Assembly: GCF_051020985.1 (NCBI RefSeq) | Contig: NW_027475147.1 | Coordinates: 930,001-994,000 of the forward strand | Length of the DNA: 64,000 bases | Source of the DNA: Nomia melanderi | Lineage: Eukaryota; Arthropoda; Insecta; Hymenoptera; Halictidae | Direction: 5' to 3' | Shown: piece after piece, positions 13,015 through 26,067 of the stretch | Numbering within the stretch: position 1 is the first letter of the stretch | How the letters are laid out: each line of letters begins with the position of its first letter | Made by a program: the position numbers and the translations under genes | The notes under the pieces: model-generated | What the model was told of the DNA's origin: nothing | Database searches by the model: none | The model's input: only the letters and a program-made list of their open reading frames with translations

Positions 13015-13420
13015 TTTTCCCTTACCCTGAGTGCCCGGCCCCATGAGACGGTGGTTTTCTCGGCCCCTGGTGGTCCTAGGTCGTTCCCGCTGCACAGATG
13101 CATGCGCCAGGGCCTCCTGCAGATAATTCCCTTTGGCTTATTGCGCTATCTCTAATAGCACCCGAGATATCACCAGATATAGATTGGATTTTCCCCTGAC
13201 CCTGAGTGGCCGGCCCCATGAGACGGTGGTCTTCTCGGCCCCTGGTGGTCCGAGGTCGTTCCCGCTGCCCAGATTCATGCGCCACGGCCTCCTACTGACA
13301 ATGCACTTTGATTTATTGCGCTATCTGTAATAGCACCCGAGATATCACCAGATATATATTGGATATTTCCCTCACCCTGAGTGTCCAGCCCCATGAGACG
13401 GTGGTTTTCTCGGCCCCTGG
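13015..13420 (+). repeat. Duplication B3, copy 2
   Basis: Partner of 10,390-10,795. It differs by CAGATATAGATTGG in place of CAGATATATATTGG near 13,175. Confidence 0.75.
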
Positions 13421-16400
13421 TGGACCGAGGTCGTTCCCGCTGCACAGATTCATGCGCCAGGGCCTCCTGCAGATAATTCACTTTGGTTTATTGCGCTATC
13501 TCTAACAGCACCCAAGATATCACCAGATATATATTGGATTTATCCCTGACCCTCAGTGTCCGGCCCCATGAGACTGTGGTTTTTTCGGCCCCTGGTGGTC
13601 CGAGGTCGTTCCCGTTGCACAGATTCATGCGCCAGGGCCTCCTACAGACAATGCACTTTGATTTATTGCGCTATCTGTAATAGCACCCGAGATATCACCA
13701 GATATATATTGGATATTTCCCTCACCCTGAGTGTCCAGCCCCATGAGACGGTGGTTTTCTCGGCCCTGGTGGACCGAGGTCGTTCCCGCTGCACAGATTC
13801 ATGCGCCAGGGCCTCCTGCAGATAATTCACTTTGATTTATCGCGCTATCTGTAATAGCACCCGAGATATCACCAGATAAATATAGGATATTTCCCTCACC
13901 CTGAGTGTCCAGCCCCATGAGACGGTGGTTTTCTCGGCCCCTGGTGGACCGAGGTCGTTCCCGCTGCACAGATTCATGCGCCAGGGCCTCCTGCAGATAA
14001 TTCGCTTTGGTTTATTTCGCTATCTGTAATAGGAACCAAGATATCACCAGATATATATTGGATTTTCCCCAGACCCTGAGTGTCCGTCCCCATGAGACTG
14101 TAGTTTTCTCGGCCCCTGGTGGTCCGAGATCGTTCCCACTGCACAGGTTCATGCGCCAGGGCCTCCTACAGACAATGCACTTTGATTTATTGCGCTATCT
14201 CTAATAGCACCCGAGATATCACCAGATATTTATTGGATTTTCCCCTGACCCTGAGTGTCCGGCCCCATGAGACGGTGGTTTTCTCGGCTCCTGGTGGTCC
14301 GAGGTCGTTCCCGCTGCACAGATTCATGCGCCAGGGCCTCCTGCAGATAATTCACTTTCGTTTATTGCGCTATCTCTAATAGCACCCGAGATATCACCAG
14401 ATATATATTGGATTTTCCCCTGACTCTGAGTGTCCGGTCCCATGAGACGGTGGTTTTCTCGGCCCCTGGTGGTCCGAGGTCGTTCCCGCTGCACAGATTC
14501 ATGCGCCAGGGCCTCCTACAGACAATGCGATTGATTTATTGCGCTATCTGTAATAGCACCCGAGATATCACCAGATATATATTGGATTTTCCCCTGACCC
14601 TGAGTGTCCGGCCCCATGAGACTGTGGTTTTCTCAGCCCCTGGTGGTCCGAGGTCGTTCCCGTTGCACAGATTCATGCGTCAGGGCCTCCTGCAGATAAT
14701 TCACTTTGGTTTATTGCGCTATCACTAATAGCACCCGAGATATCACCAGATATATATTGGATTTTCCCCTGACCCTGAGTGTCCGGCCCCATGAGATGGT
14801 GGTTTTCTCGGCCCCTGGTGATCCGAGGTCGTTCCCGCTGCACAGATTGATGCACCAGGGCCTCTTGCAGACAAATCACTTTGGTTTATTGCGCTATCAC
14901 TAATAGCACCCGAGATATCACCAGATATATATTGGATATTTCCCTCACCATGAGTGTCCAGCGCCATGAGACGTTGTTTTTCTCGGCCCCTGGTGGTCCG
15001 AGGTCGTTCCCGCTTCCCAGATTCATGCGCCAGGGCCTCCTGCAGATAATTCACTTTGGTTTATTGCGCTGTATCTAATAGCACCCGAGATATCACCAGA
15101 TATATATTGGATTTTCCCCTGACCCTGAGTGTCCGGCCCCATGAGACTGTGGTTTTTTCGGACCCTGGTGGTCCGAGGTCGCTCCCGCTGCACAGATTGA
15201 GGCGCCAGGGCCTCCTGCAGATAACTCACTTGGTTTATTGCGCTATCTCTAATAGCACCCGAGATATCACCAGATATATATTGGATATTTCCCTCACCCT
15301 GAGTGTCCAGCCCCATGAGACGTTGTTTTTCTCGGCCCCTGGTGGTCCGAGGTCGTTCCCGCTGCACTGATTCATGCGCCAGGTCCTCCTGCAGATAATT
15401 CACTTTCGTTTATTGCGCTATCTCTAATAGCATCCGAGATATCACCAGATATATATTGGATTTTCCCCTGACCCTGAGTGTCCGGCCGCATGAGACTGTA
15501 GTTTTCTCGGCCCCTGGTGGTCCGAGGTCGTTCCCGCTGCACAGATTCATGCGCCAGGGCCTCCTACAGACAATGCACTTTGATTTATTGCGCTATCTGT
15601 AATAGCACCCGAGATATCACCAGATATATATTGGATTTTTCCCTGACCCTGAGTGTCCGGCCCCATGAGACGGTGGTTGTCTCGCCCCTGGTGGTACGAG
15701 GTCGTTCCCGCTGCACAGATTCATGCGCCAGTGCCTTCTACAGACAATGCACTTTGATTTATTGCGCTATCTGTAATAGCCGCCGAGATATCACCAGATA
15801 TATATTGGATTTTTCCCTGACCCTGAGTGTCCGGCCCCATGAGACTGTGGTTTTTTCGGCCCCTGGTGGTCCGAGGTCGTTCCCCTTGCACAGATTCATG
15901 CGCCAGGGCCTCCTGCAGATAATTCACTTTGATTTATTGCGCTATCTGTAATAGCACCCGAGATATCACCAGATATATATTGGATTTTTCACTGACCCTA
16001 AGTGTCCGGCCCCACGGGATGGTGGTTTTCTCGGCCCCTGGTGGACCGAGGTCGTTCCCGCTGCACAGATTCATGCGCCAGGGCCTCCTGCAGATAATTC
16101 GCTTTGGTTTATTTCGCTATCTGTAATAGGAACCGAGATATAACCAGATATATATTGGATTTTCCCCAGACCCTGAGTGTGCGGCCGCATATGACTGTAG
16201 TTTTCTCGGCCCCTGGTGGTCCGAGGTCGTTCCCGCTGCACAGATTCATGCGCCCGGGCCTCCTACAGACAATGCACTTTGATTTATTGCGCTATCTGTA
16301 ATAGCACCCGAGATATCACCAGATATATATTGGATATTTCCCTCACCCTGAGTGTCCAGCCCCATGAGACGGTGGTTTTCTCGGCCCCTGGTGGACCGAG

Positions 16401-16444
16401 GTCGTTCCCGCTGCACAGATTCATGCGCCAGGGCCTCCTGCAGA

Positions 16445-16915
16445 TAATTCACTTTGGTTTATTGCGCTATCTCTAATAGCTCCCGAGATATCACCAGATA
16501 TATATTGGATTTTGCCCTGACCATGAGTGTCCGGCCCCATGAGACTGCGGTTTTCTCGGCCCCTGGTGGTCCGAGGTCGTTCCCGCTGCACAGATTCATG
16601 CGCCAGAGCCTCCTACAGACAATGCACTTTGATTTATTGCGCTATCTGTAATAGCACCCGAGATATCACCACATATATATTGGATTTTTCAATGACCCAG
16701 AGTGACCGGCCCCATGAGACGGTGGTTTTCTCGGCCCCTGGCCGTCCGAGGTCGTTCCCGCTGCACAGATGCATGCGCCAGGGCCTCCTGCAGATAATTC
16801 ACTTTGGTTTATTGCGCTATCTCTAATAGCTCCCGAGATATCACCAGATATATATTGGATTTTGCCCTGACCATGAGTGTCCGGCCCCATGAGACTGCGG
16901 TTTTCTCGGCCCCTG
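16445..16915 (+). repeat. Two-monomer (350-bp) local repeat
   Basis: 16,445-16,565 and 16,795-16,915 share CTAATAGCTCCCGAG, TTGGATTTTGCCCTGACCAT and GAGACTGCGG. The pair repeats at 350 bp, so it reflects a dimer-scale exchange. Confidence 0.7.
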
Positions 16916-17810
16916 GTGCTCCGAGGTCGTTCCCGCTGCACAGATACATGCGCCAGGGCCTCCTACAGACAATGCACTTTGATTTATTGCGCTATCTGTC
17001 ATAGCACCCGAGATATCACCATATATATATTGGATTTTCCCCTGACCCTGAGTGTCCGGCCCCATGAGACTGTGGTTTTCTCGGCCCCTGGTGGTCCGAG
17101 GTCGTTCCCGCTGCACAGATACATGCGCCAGGGCCTCCTACAGACAATGCACTTTGATTTATTGCGCTATCTGTAATAGCACCCGAGATATCACCAGATA
17201 TATATTGGATTTTCCCCAGACCCTGAGTGTCCGGCCCCATGAGACTGTGGTTTTCTCGGCCCCTGGTGGTCCGAGGTCGTTCCCGTTGCACAGATTCATG
17301 CGCCAGGGCCTCCTGCAGATAATTCACTTTGGTTTATTGCGCTATCTCTAATAGCACCCGAGATATCACCAGATATATATTGGATTTTCCCCTGACCCTG
17401 AGTGTCCGGCCCCATGAGACGGTGGTTGTCTCGCCCCTGGTGGTCCGAGGTCGTTCCCGCTGCACAGATTCATGCGCCAGTGCCTTCTACAGACAATTCA
17501 CTTTGATTTATTGCGCTATCTGTAATAGCAGCCGAGATATCACCAGATATATATTGGATTTTTCACTGACCGTGAGTGTCCGGCCCCATGAGATGGTGGT
17601 TTTCTCGGCCCCTGGTGATCCGAGGTCGTTCCCGCTGCACAGATTCATGCACCAGGGCCTCTTGCAGACAATTCACTTTGGTTTATTGCGCTATCACTAA
17701 TAGCACCCGAGATATCACCAGATATATATTGGATTTTTCACTGACCCTGAGTGTCCGGCCCCATGAGACTGTGGTTTTCTCGGCCGCTGGTGGACCGAGG
17801 TCGTTCCCGT

Positions 17811-19340
17811 TGCACCGATTCATGCGGCAGGGCCTCCTGCAGATAATTCACTTTGGTTTATTGCGCTATCTCTAATAGCGCCCGAGATATCACCAGATAT
17901 ATATTGGATTGTCCCCTGACCCTGAGTGTCCGGCCCCATGAGACGGTGGTTGTCTCGTCCCTGGTGGTCCGAGGTCGTTCCCGCTGCACAGATTCATGCG
18001 CCAGGGCCTCCTACAAGTAATGCACTTTGATTTATTGCGCTATCTGTAATAGCACCCGAGATATCACCAGATATATATTGGATATTTCCCTCAACCTGAG
18101 TGTCCAGCCCCATGAGACGGTGGTTTTCTCGGCCCCTGGTGGACCGAGGTCGTTCCCGCTGCACAGATTCATGCGCCAGTGCCTTCTACAGACAATGCAC
18201 TTTGATTTATTGCGCTATCTGTAATAGCAGCCGAGATATCACCAGATATATATTGGATTTTTCACTGACCCTGAGTGTCCGGCCCCATGAGACTGTGGTT
18301 TTCTCGGCTCCTGGTGGTCCGAGGTCGTCCCCGTTGCACAGATTCATGCGCCAGGGCCTCCTACAGACAATGCACTTTGATTTATTGCGCTATCTCTAAT
18401 AGCACTCAAGATATCACCAGATATATATTGGATTGTCCCCTGACCCTGAGTGTCCGGCCCCATGAGACGGTGGTTGTCTCGTCCCTGGTGGTCCGAGGTC
18501 GTTCCCGCTGCACAGATTCATGCGCCAGGGCCTCCTACAAGTAATGCACTTTGATTTATTGCGCTATCTGTAATAGCACCCGAGATATCACCAGATATAT
18601 ATTGGATTTTCCCTGACCCTGAGTGTCCGGCCCCATGAGACGGTGGTCTCCTCGGCCCCTGGTGGTCCGAGGTCGTTCCCGTTGCACAGATTCATGCGCC
18701 AGGGCCTCCTACTAAAAATGCACTTTGATTTATTGCGCTATCTGTAATAGCACCCGAGATATCACCAGATATATATTGGATATTTCCCTCAACCTGAGTG
18801 TCCAGCCCCATGAGACGGTGGTTTTCTCGGCCCCTGGTGGACCGAGGTCGTTCCCGCTGCACAGATTCATGCGCCAGTGCCTTCTACAGACAATGCACTT
18901 TGATTTATTGCGCTATCTGTAATAGCAGCCGAGATATCACCAGATATATATTGGATTTTTCACTGACCCTGAGTGTCCGGCCCCATGAGACTGTGGTTCT
19001 CTCGGCTCCTGGTGGTCCGAGGTCGTCCCCGTTGCACAGATTCATGCGCCAGGGCCTCCTACAGACAATGCACTTTGATTTATTGCGCTATCTCTAATAG
19101 CACTCAAGATATCACCAGATATATATAGGATTTTTCCCTGACCCTGCGTGTCCGGCCCCATGAGACGGTGGTCTCCTCGGCCCCTGGTGGTCCGAGGTCT
19201 TTCCCGTTGCACAGATTCATGCGCCAGGGCCTCCTACTAAAAATGCAATTTGATTTATTGCGCTATCTCTAATAGCACCCGAGATATCACCAGATATATA
19301 TTGGATTTTGCCCTAACCCTGAGTGTCCGGCCCCATGAGA
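17811..19340 (+). repeat. 1,747-bp tandem duplication C1, copy 1
   Basis: Matches 19,558-21,087 at offset 1,747 bp, ten monomers less three 1-bp deletions that both copies share. Diagnostic markers are GCACCGATTCATGCGGCAG, TTGGATTGTCCCCTG, CTCCTACAAGTAATGC, CTCCTACTAAAAATGC, ATTTCCCTCAACCTGAG and CACTCAAGATATC. Few differences were seen, for example GGTTCTCTCGG near 18,997 where copy 2 has GGTTTTCTCGG, and TGCAATTTGATTT near 19,246. Confidence 0.9.
18020..19120 (+). repeat. 698-bp four-monomer repeat nested inside C1
   Basis: 18,020-18,420 recurs at 18,718-19,118, sharing ATTTCCCTCAACCTGAG, GTGGACCGAGG, CGCCAGTGCCTTCTAC and AATAGCAGCCGAG. The 698-bp spacing equals four monomers less two deletions. 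The same nested pair appears in copy 2 at about 19,767 and 20,465, so the 698-bp event preceded the 1,747-bp duplication. Confidence 0.85.
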
Positions 19341-19557
19341 CTCTGGTTTTCTCGGCTCCTGGTGGTCCGAGGTCGTCCCCGTTGCACAGATTCATGCGCC
19401 AGGGCCTCCTACAGACAATGCACTTTGATTTATTGCGCTATCGCTAATAGCACTCAAGATATCACCAGATATATATAGGATTTTTCCCTGACCCTGCGTG
19501 TCCGGCCCCATGAGACGGTGGTCTCCTCGGCCCCTGGTGGTCCGAGGTCGTTCCCGT

Positions 19558-21087
19558 TGCACCGATTCATGCGGCAGGGCCTCCTGCAGATAATTCACTT
19601 TGGTTTATTGCGCTATCTCTAATAGCGCCCGAGATATCACCAGATATATATTGGATTGTCCCCTGACCCTGAGTGTCCGGCCCCATGAGACGGTGGTTGT
19701 CTCGTCCCTGGTGGTCCGAGGTCGTTCCCGCTGCACAGATTCATGCGCCAGGGCCTCCTACAAGTAATGCACTTTGATTTATTGCGCTATCTGTAATAGC
19801 ACCCGAGATATCACCAGATATATATTGGATATTTCCCTCAACCTGAGTGTCCAGCCCCATGAGACGGTGGTTTTCTCGGCCCCTGGTGGACCGAGGTCGT
19901 TCCCGCTGCACAGATTCATGCGCCAGTGCCTTCTACAGACAATGCACTTTGATTTATTGCGCTATCTGTAATAGCAGCCGAGATATCACCAGATATATAT
20001 TGGATTTTTCACTGACCCTGAGTGTCCGGCCCCATGAGACTGTGGTTTTCTCGGCTCCTGGTGGTCCGAGGTCGTCCCCGTTGCACAGATTCATGCGCCA
20101 GGGCCTCCTACAGACAATGCACTTTGATTTATTGCGCTATCTCTAATAGCACTCAAGATATCACCAGATATATATTGGATTGTCCCCTGACCCTGAGTGT
20201 CCGGCCCCATGAGACGGTGGTTGTCTCGTCCCTGGTGGTCCGAGGTCGTTCCCGCTGCACAGATTCATGCGCCAGGGCCTCCTACAAGTAATGCACTTTG
20301 ATTTATTGCGCTATCTGTAATAGCACCCGAGATATCACCAGATATATATTGGATTTTCCCTGACCCTGAGTGTCCGGCCCCATGAGACGGTGGTCTCCTC
20401 GGCCCCTGGTGGTCCGAGGTCGTTCCCGTTGCACAGATTCATGCGCCAGGGCCTCCTACTAAAAATGCACTTTGATTTATTGCGCTATCTGTAATAGCAC
20501 CCGAGATATCACCAGATATATATTGGATATTTCCCTCAACCTGAGTGTCCAGCCCCATGAGACGGTGGTTTTCTCGGCCCCTGGTGGACCGAGGTCGTTC
20601 CCGCTGCACAGATTCATGCGCCAGTGCCTTCTACAGACAATGCACTTTGATTTATTGCGCTATCTGTAATAGCAGCCGAGATATCACCAGATATATATTG
20701 GATTTTTCACTGACCCTGAGTGTCCGGCCCCATGAGACTGTGGTTTTCTCGGCTCCTGGTGGTCCGAGGTCGTCCCCGTTGCACAGATTCATGCGCCAGG
20801 GCCTCCTACAGACAATGCACTTTGATTTATTGCGCTATCTCTAATAGCACTCAAGATATCACCAGATATATATAGGATTTTTCCCTGACCCTGCGTGTCC
20901 GGCCCCATGAGACGGTGGTCTCCTCGGCCCCTGGTGGTCCGAGGTCTTTCCCGTTGCACAGATTCATGCGCCAGGGCCTCCTACTAAAAATGCACTTTGA
21001 TTTATTGCGCTATCTCTAATAGCACCCGAGATATCACCAGATATATATTGGATTTTGCCCTAACCCTGAGTGTCCGGCCCCATGAGA
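19558..21087 (+). repeat. 1,747-bp tandem duplication C1, copy 2
   Basis: Partner of 17,811-19,340. The copies part near 21,087, where GAGATGGTGG replaces GAGACTCTGG. About 217 bp separate the two matched blocks. Confidence 0.9.
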
Positions 21088-21349
21088 TGGTGGTTTTCTC
21101 GGCCCCTGGTGATCCGAGGTCGTTCCCGCTGCACAGATTCATGCACCAGGGCCTCTTGCAGACAATTCACTTTGGTTTATTGCGCTATCACTAATAGCAC
21201 CCGAGATATCACCAGATATATATTGGATTTTGCCCCGACCCTGAGTGTCCTGCCCCATGAGACTGTGGTTTTCTCGGCTCCTGGTGGTCCGAGGTCGTCC
21301 CCGTTGCACAGATTCATGCGCCAGGGCCTCCTGCAGATAATTCACTTTG

Positions 21350-22043
21350 GTTTATTGCGCTATCTCTAATAGCACCCGAGATATCACCAGATATATATTG
21401 GATTTTCCCCTGACCCTGAGTGTCCGGCCCCATGAGACTGGTTTTCTCGGCCCCTGCTGGTCCGAGGTCGTTCCCGCTGCACAGATTCATGCGCCAGGGC
21501 CTCCTACAAGTAATGCACTTTGATTTATTGCGCTATCTGTAATAGCACCCGAGATATCACCAGATATATATTGGATTTTTCCCTGACCCTGAGTGTCCGG
21601 CCCCATGAGACGGTGGTTGTCTCGCCCCTGGTGGTCCGAGGTCGTTCCCGCTGCACAGATTCATGCGCCAGTGCCTTCTACAGACAATGCACTTTGATTT
21701 ATTGCGCTATCTGTAATAGCAGCCGAGATATCACCAGATATATATTGGATTTTTCACTGACCCTGAGTGTCCGGCCCCATGAGACGGTTGTTTTCTCGGC
21801 CCCTGGTGGTCCGAGGTCGTTCCCGCTGCACAGATTCATGCGCCAGGGCCTCCTACAGACAATGCACTTTGATTTATTGCGCTATCTCTAATGGCACTCA
21901 AGATATCACCAGATATATATATAGGATTTTTCCCTGACCCTGACTGTCCGGCCCCATGAGACGGTGATTTTCTCGGCCCCTACGGGTCCGAGGTCGTTCC
22001 CGCTGCACAGATTCATGCGCCAGGGCCTCCTGCAGATAATTCA
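21350..22043 (+). repeat. Dispersed duplication C2 (4,718-bp offset), copy 1
   Basis: Matches 26,068-26,761. Both copies carry the 2-bp loss GAGACTGGTTTTC, CTCCTACAAGTAATGC, the 1-bp loss GTTGTCTCGCCCCTGG, CACTCAAGATATC, the 2-bp gain in the TA run and CCCCTACGGGTCC. The shared stack of rare indels makes common descent secure. Confidence 0.9.
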
Positions 22044-22239
22044 CTTCGGTTTCTTGCGCTATCTCTAACAGCACCCAAGATATCACCAGATATATATTGG
22101 ATTTTTCCCTGACCCTGAGTGTCCGGCCCCCTGAGACGGTGGTCTCCTCGGCCCCTGGTGGTCCGAGGTCGTTCCCGTTGCACAGATTCATGCGCCAGGG
22201 CCTCCTACAAGTAATGCACTTTGATTTATTGCGCTATCT

Positions 22240-23810
22240 GTAATAGCACCCGAGATATCACCAGATATATATTGGATTTTTCCCTGACCCTGAGTGTCCG
22301 GCCCCATGAGATGGTGGTTGTCTCGTCCCTGGTTGTCCGAGGTCGTTCCCGCTGCACAGATTCATGCGCCAGGGCCTCCTACAAGTAATGCACTTTGATT
22401 TATTGCGCTATCTGTAATAGCACCCGAGATATCACCAGATATATATTGGATTTTTCCCTGACCCTGAGTGTCCGGCCCCATGAGACGGTGGTTGTCTCGT
22501 CCCTGGTGGTCCGAGGTCGTTCCCGCTGCACAGATACATGCGCCAGTGCCTTCTACAGACAATGCACTTTGATTTATTGCGCTATCTGTAATAGCAGCCG
22601 AGATATCACCAGATATATATTGGATTTTTCACTGACCCTGAGTGTCCGGCCCCATGAGACGGTTGTTTTCTTGGCCCCTACGGGTCCGAGGTCGTTCCCG
22701 CTGCACAGATTCATGCGCCAGGGCCTCCTACAGACAATGCACTTTGATTTATTGCGCTATCGCTAATAGCACCCAAGAAATCACCAGATATATATAGGAT
22801 TTTTCCCTGACCCTGACTGTCCGGCCCCATGAGACGGTGATTTTCTCGGCCCCTACGGGTCCGAGGTCGTTCCCGCTGCACAGATTCATGCGCCAGGGCC
22901 TCCTGCAGATAATTCACTTTGGTTTATTGCGCTATCTCTAACAGCACCCAAGATATCACCAGACATATATTGGATTTTTCCCTGGCCCTGAGTGTCCGGC
23001 CCCATGAGACTGTGGTTTTTTCGGCCCCTGGTGGTCCGAGGTCGTTCCCGTTGCACAGATTCATGCGCCAGGGCCTCCTGCAGATAATTCACTTTGATTT
23101 ATTGATCTATCTGTAATAGCACCCAAGATATCACCAGGTATATATTGGATTTTTCACTGACGCTAAGTGTCCGGCCCCTCGGGACGGTGGTTTTCTCGGC
23201 CCCTGGTGGTCCGAGGTCGTTCCCGCTGCACAGATTCATGCGCCAGGGCCTCCTACAGACAATGCACTTTGATTTATTGCGCTATCTGTAATAGCACCCG
23301 AGATATCACCAGATATATATTGGATTTTTCCCTTACCCAGAGTGTCCGGCCCCATGAGACGGTGGTTTTCACGGCCCCTGGTGGTCCTAGGTCGTTCCCG
23401 CTGCACAGATGCATGCGCCAGGGCCTCCTGCAGATAATTCCCTTTGGCTTATTGCGCTATCTCTAATAGCTCCCGAGATATCACCAGATATATATTGGAT
23501 TTTTCCCTGACCCTGAGTGTCCGGCCCCATGAGACGGTAGTTTTCTCGGCCCCTGGTGGTCCGAGGTCGTTCCCGCTGCACAGATTCATGCGCCAGGGCC
23601 TCCTGCAGATAATTCACTTTGGTTTATTGCGCTATCTCTAATAGCGCCCGAGATATCACCAGATATGTATTGGATTTTTCCCTGACCCTGAGTGTCCGGC
23701 CCCATGAGACTGCGGTTTTCTCGGCCCCTGGTGGTCCGAGGTCGTTCCCGCTGCACACATTCATGCGCCAGGGCCTCCTGCAGATAATTCACGTTGGTTT
23801 ATTGCGCTAT
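22240..23810 (+). repeat. 1,923-bp tandem duplication C3, copy 1
   Basis: Matches 24,163-25,733 at offset 1,923 bp, eleven monomers less two deletions. Shared markers are CGTCCCTGGTTGTCC, CAGATACATGCGCC, CCCAAGAAATCACC, CACCAGACATATATTGG, TTATTGATCTATCTG, CCCCTCGGGACGG and GTTTTCACGGCCCC. Confidence 0.9.
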
Positions 23811-24162
23811 CTCTAATAGCTCCCGAGATATCACCAGATATATATTGGATTTTTCCCTGACCCTGAGTGTCCGGCCCCATGAGACGGTAGTTTTCTCGGC
23901 CCCTGGTGGTCCGAGGTCGTTCCCGCTGCACAGATTCATGCGCCAGGGCCTCCTGCAGATAATTCACTTTGGTTTATTGCGCTATCTCAAATAGCACCCG
24001 AGATATCACCAGATATATATTGGATTTTCCCCTGACCCTGAGTGTCCGGCCCCATGAGACTGTGGTTTTCTCAGCCCCTGGTGGTCCGAGGTCGTTCCCG
24101 TTGCACAGATTCATGCGTCAGGGCCTCCTGCAGATAACTCACTTTGGTTTATTGCGCTATCA

Positions 24163-25733
24163 CTAATAGCACCCGAGATATCACCAGATATATATTGGAT
24201 TTTTCCCTGACCCTGAGTGTCCGGCCCCATGAGATGGTGGTTGTCTCGTCCCTGGTTGTCCGAGGTCGTTCCCGCTGCACAGATTCATGCGCCAGGGCCT
24301 CCTACAAGTAATGCACTTTGATTTATTGCGCTATCTGTAATAGCACCCGAGATATCACCAGATATATATTGGATTTTTCCCTGACCCTGAGTGTCCGGCC
24401 CCATGAGACGGTGGTTGTCTCGTCCCTGGTGGTCCGAGGTCGTTCCCGCTGCACAGATACATGCGCCAGTGCCTTCTACAGACAATGCACTTTGATTTAT
24501 TGCGCTATCTGTAATAGCAGCCGAGATATCACCAGATATATATTGTATTTTTCACTGACCCTGAGTGTCCGGCCCCATGAGACGGTTGTTTTCTTGGCCC
24601 CTACGGGTCCGAGGTCGTTCCCGCTGCACAGATTCATGCGCCAGGGCCTCCTACAGACAATGCACTTTGATTTATTGCGCTATCGCTAATAGCACCCAAG
24701 AAATCACCAGATATATATAGGATTTTTCCCTGACCCTGACTGTCCGGCCCCATGAGACGGTGATTTTCTCGGCCCCTACGGGTCCGAGGTCGTTCCCGCT
24801 GCACAGATTCATGCGCCAGGGCCTCCTGCAGATAATTCACTTTGGTTTATTGCGCTATCTCTAACAGCACCCAAGATATCACCAGACATATATTGGATTT
24901 TTCCCTGGCCCTGAGTGTCCGGCCCCATGAGACTGTGGTTTTTTCGGCCCCTGGTGGTCCGAGGTCGTTCCCGTTGCACAGATTCATGCGCCAGGGCCTC
25001 CTGCAGATAATTCACTTTGATTTATTGATCTATCTGTAATAGCACCCAAGATATCACCAGGTATATATTGGATTTTTCACTGACGCTAAGTGTCCGGCCC
25101 CTCGGGACGGTGGTTTTCTCGGCCCCTGGTGGTCCGAGGTCGTTCCCGCAGCACAGATTCATGCGCCAGGGCCTCCTACAGACAATGCACTTTGATTTAT
25201 TGCGCTATCTGTAATAGCACCCGAGATATCACCAGATATATATTGGATTTTTCCCTTACCCAGAGTGTCCGGCCCCATGAGACGGTGGTTTTCACGGCCC
25301 CTGGTGGTCCTAGGTCGTTCCCGCTGCACAGATGCATGCGCCAGGGCCTCCTGCAGATAATTCCCTTTGGCTTATTGCGCTATCTCTAATAGCTCCCGAG
25401 ATATCACCAGAAATATATTGGATTTTTCCCTGACCCTGAGTGTCCGGCCCCATGAGACGGTAGTTTTCTCGGCCCCTGGTGGTCCGAGGTCGTTCCCGCT
25501 GCACAGATTCATGCGCCAGGGCCTCCTGCAGATAATTCACTTTGGTTTATTGCGCTATCTGTAATAGCGCCCGAGATATCACCAGATATGTATTGGATTT
25601 TTCCCTGACCCTGAGTGTCCGGCCCCATGAGACTGCGGTTTTCTCGGCCCCTGGTGGTCCGAGGTCGTTCCCGCTGCACACATTCATGCTCCAGGGCCTC
25701 CTGCAGATAATTCACGTTGGTTTATTGCGCTAT
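24163..25733 (+). repeat. 1,923-bp tandem duplication C3, copy 2
   Basis: Partner of 22,240-23,810. Differences noticed include TATTGTATTTTTC near 24,543, CCCGCAGCACAG near 25,146 and CACCAGAAATATATTGG near 25,405. Confidence 0.9.
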
Positions 25734-26067
25734 CTCTAATAGCACCCGAGATATCACCAGATATATATTGGATTTTGCCCTGACCCTGAGTGTCCTGCCC
25801 CATGAGACTGTGGTTTTCTCGGCTCCTGGTGGTCCGAGGTCGTCCCCGTTGCACAGATTCATGCGCCAGGGCCTCCTGCAGATAATTCACTTTGGTTTAT
25901 TGCGCTATCTCAAATAGCACCCGAGATATCACCAGATATATATTGGATTTTCCCCTGACCCTGAGTGTCCGGCCCCATGAGACTGGTTTTCTCGGCCCCT
26001 GCTGGTCCGAGGTCGTCCCCGTTGCACAGATTCATGCGCCAGGGCCTCCGGCAGATAATTCACTTTG

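Larger units (their letters stand above)
8600..13420 (+). repeat. Domain 2: interleaved duplications
   Basis: The array here is built from pairs with offsets of 700, 1,050, 2,625 and 3,324 bp. The last is not a multiple of 175 because a 1-bp deletion near 9,633 (ACTCACTTGG) lies between the copies. No divergent-class monomer is present. Confidence 0.8.

Noticed and set aside
15517..15951. A 144-codon open frame, and similar long frames near 9,426-9,830, 14,408-14,728, 15,023-15,403, 17,329-17,700, 21,520-21,891 and 26,238-26,609
   Set aside because: These occur where a 1-bp deletion makes a 174-bp monomer, a multiple of three, so the frame reads the same protein-like segment twice. They are a length artefact, not a repeat protein gene.
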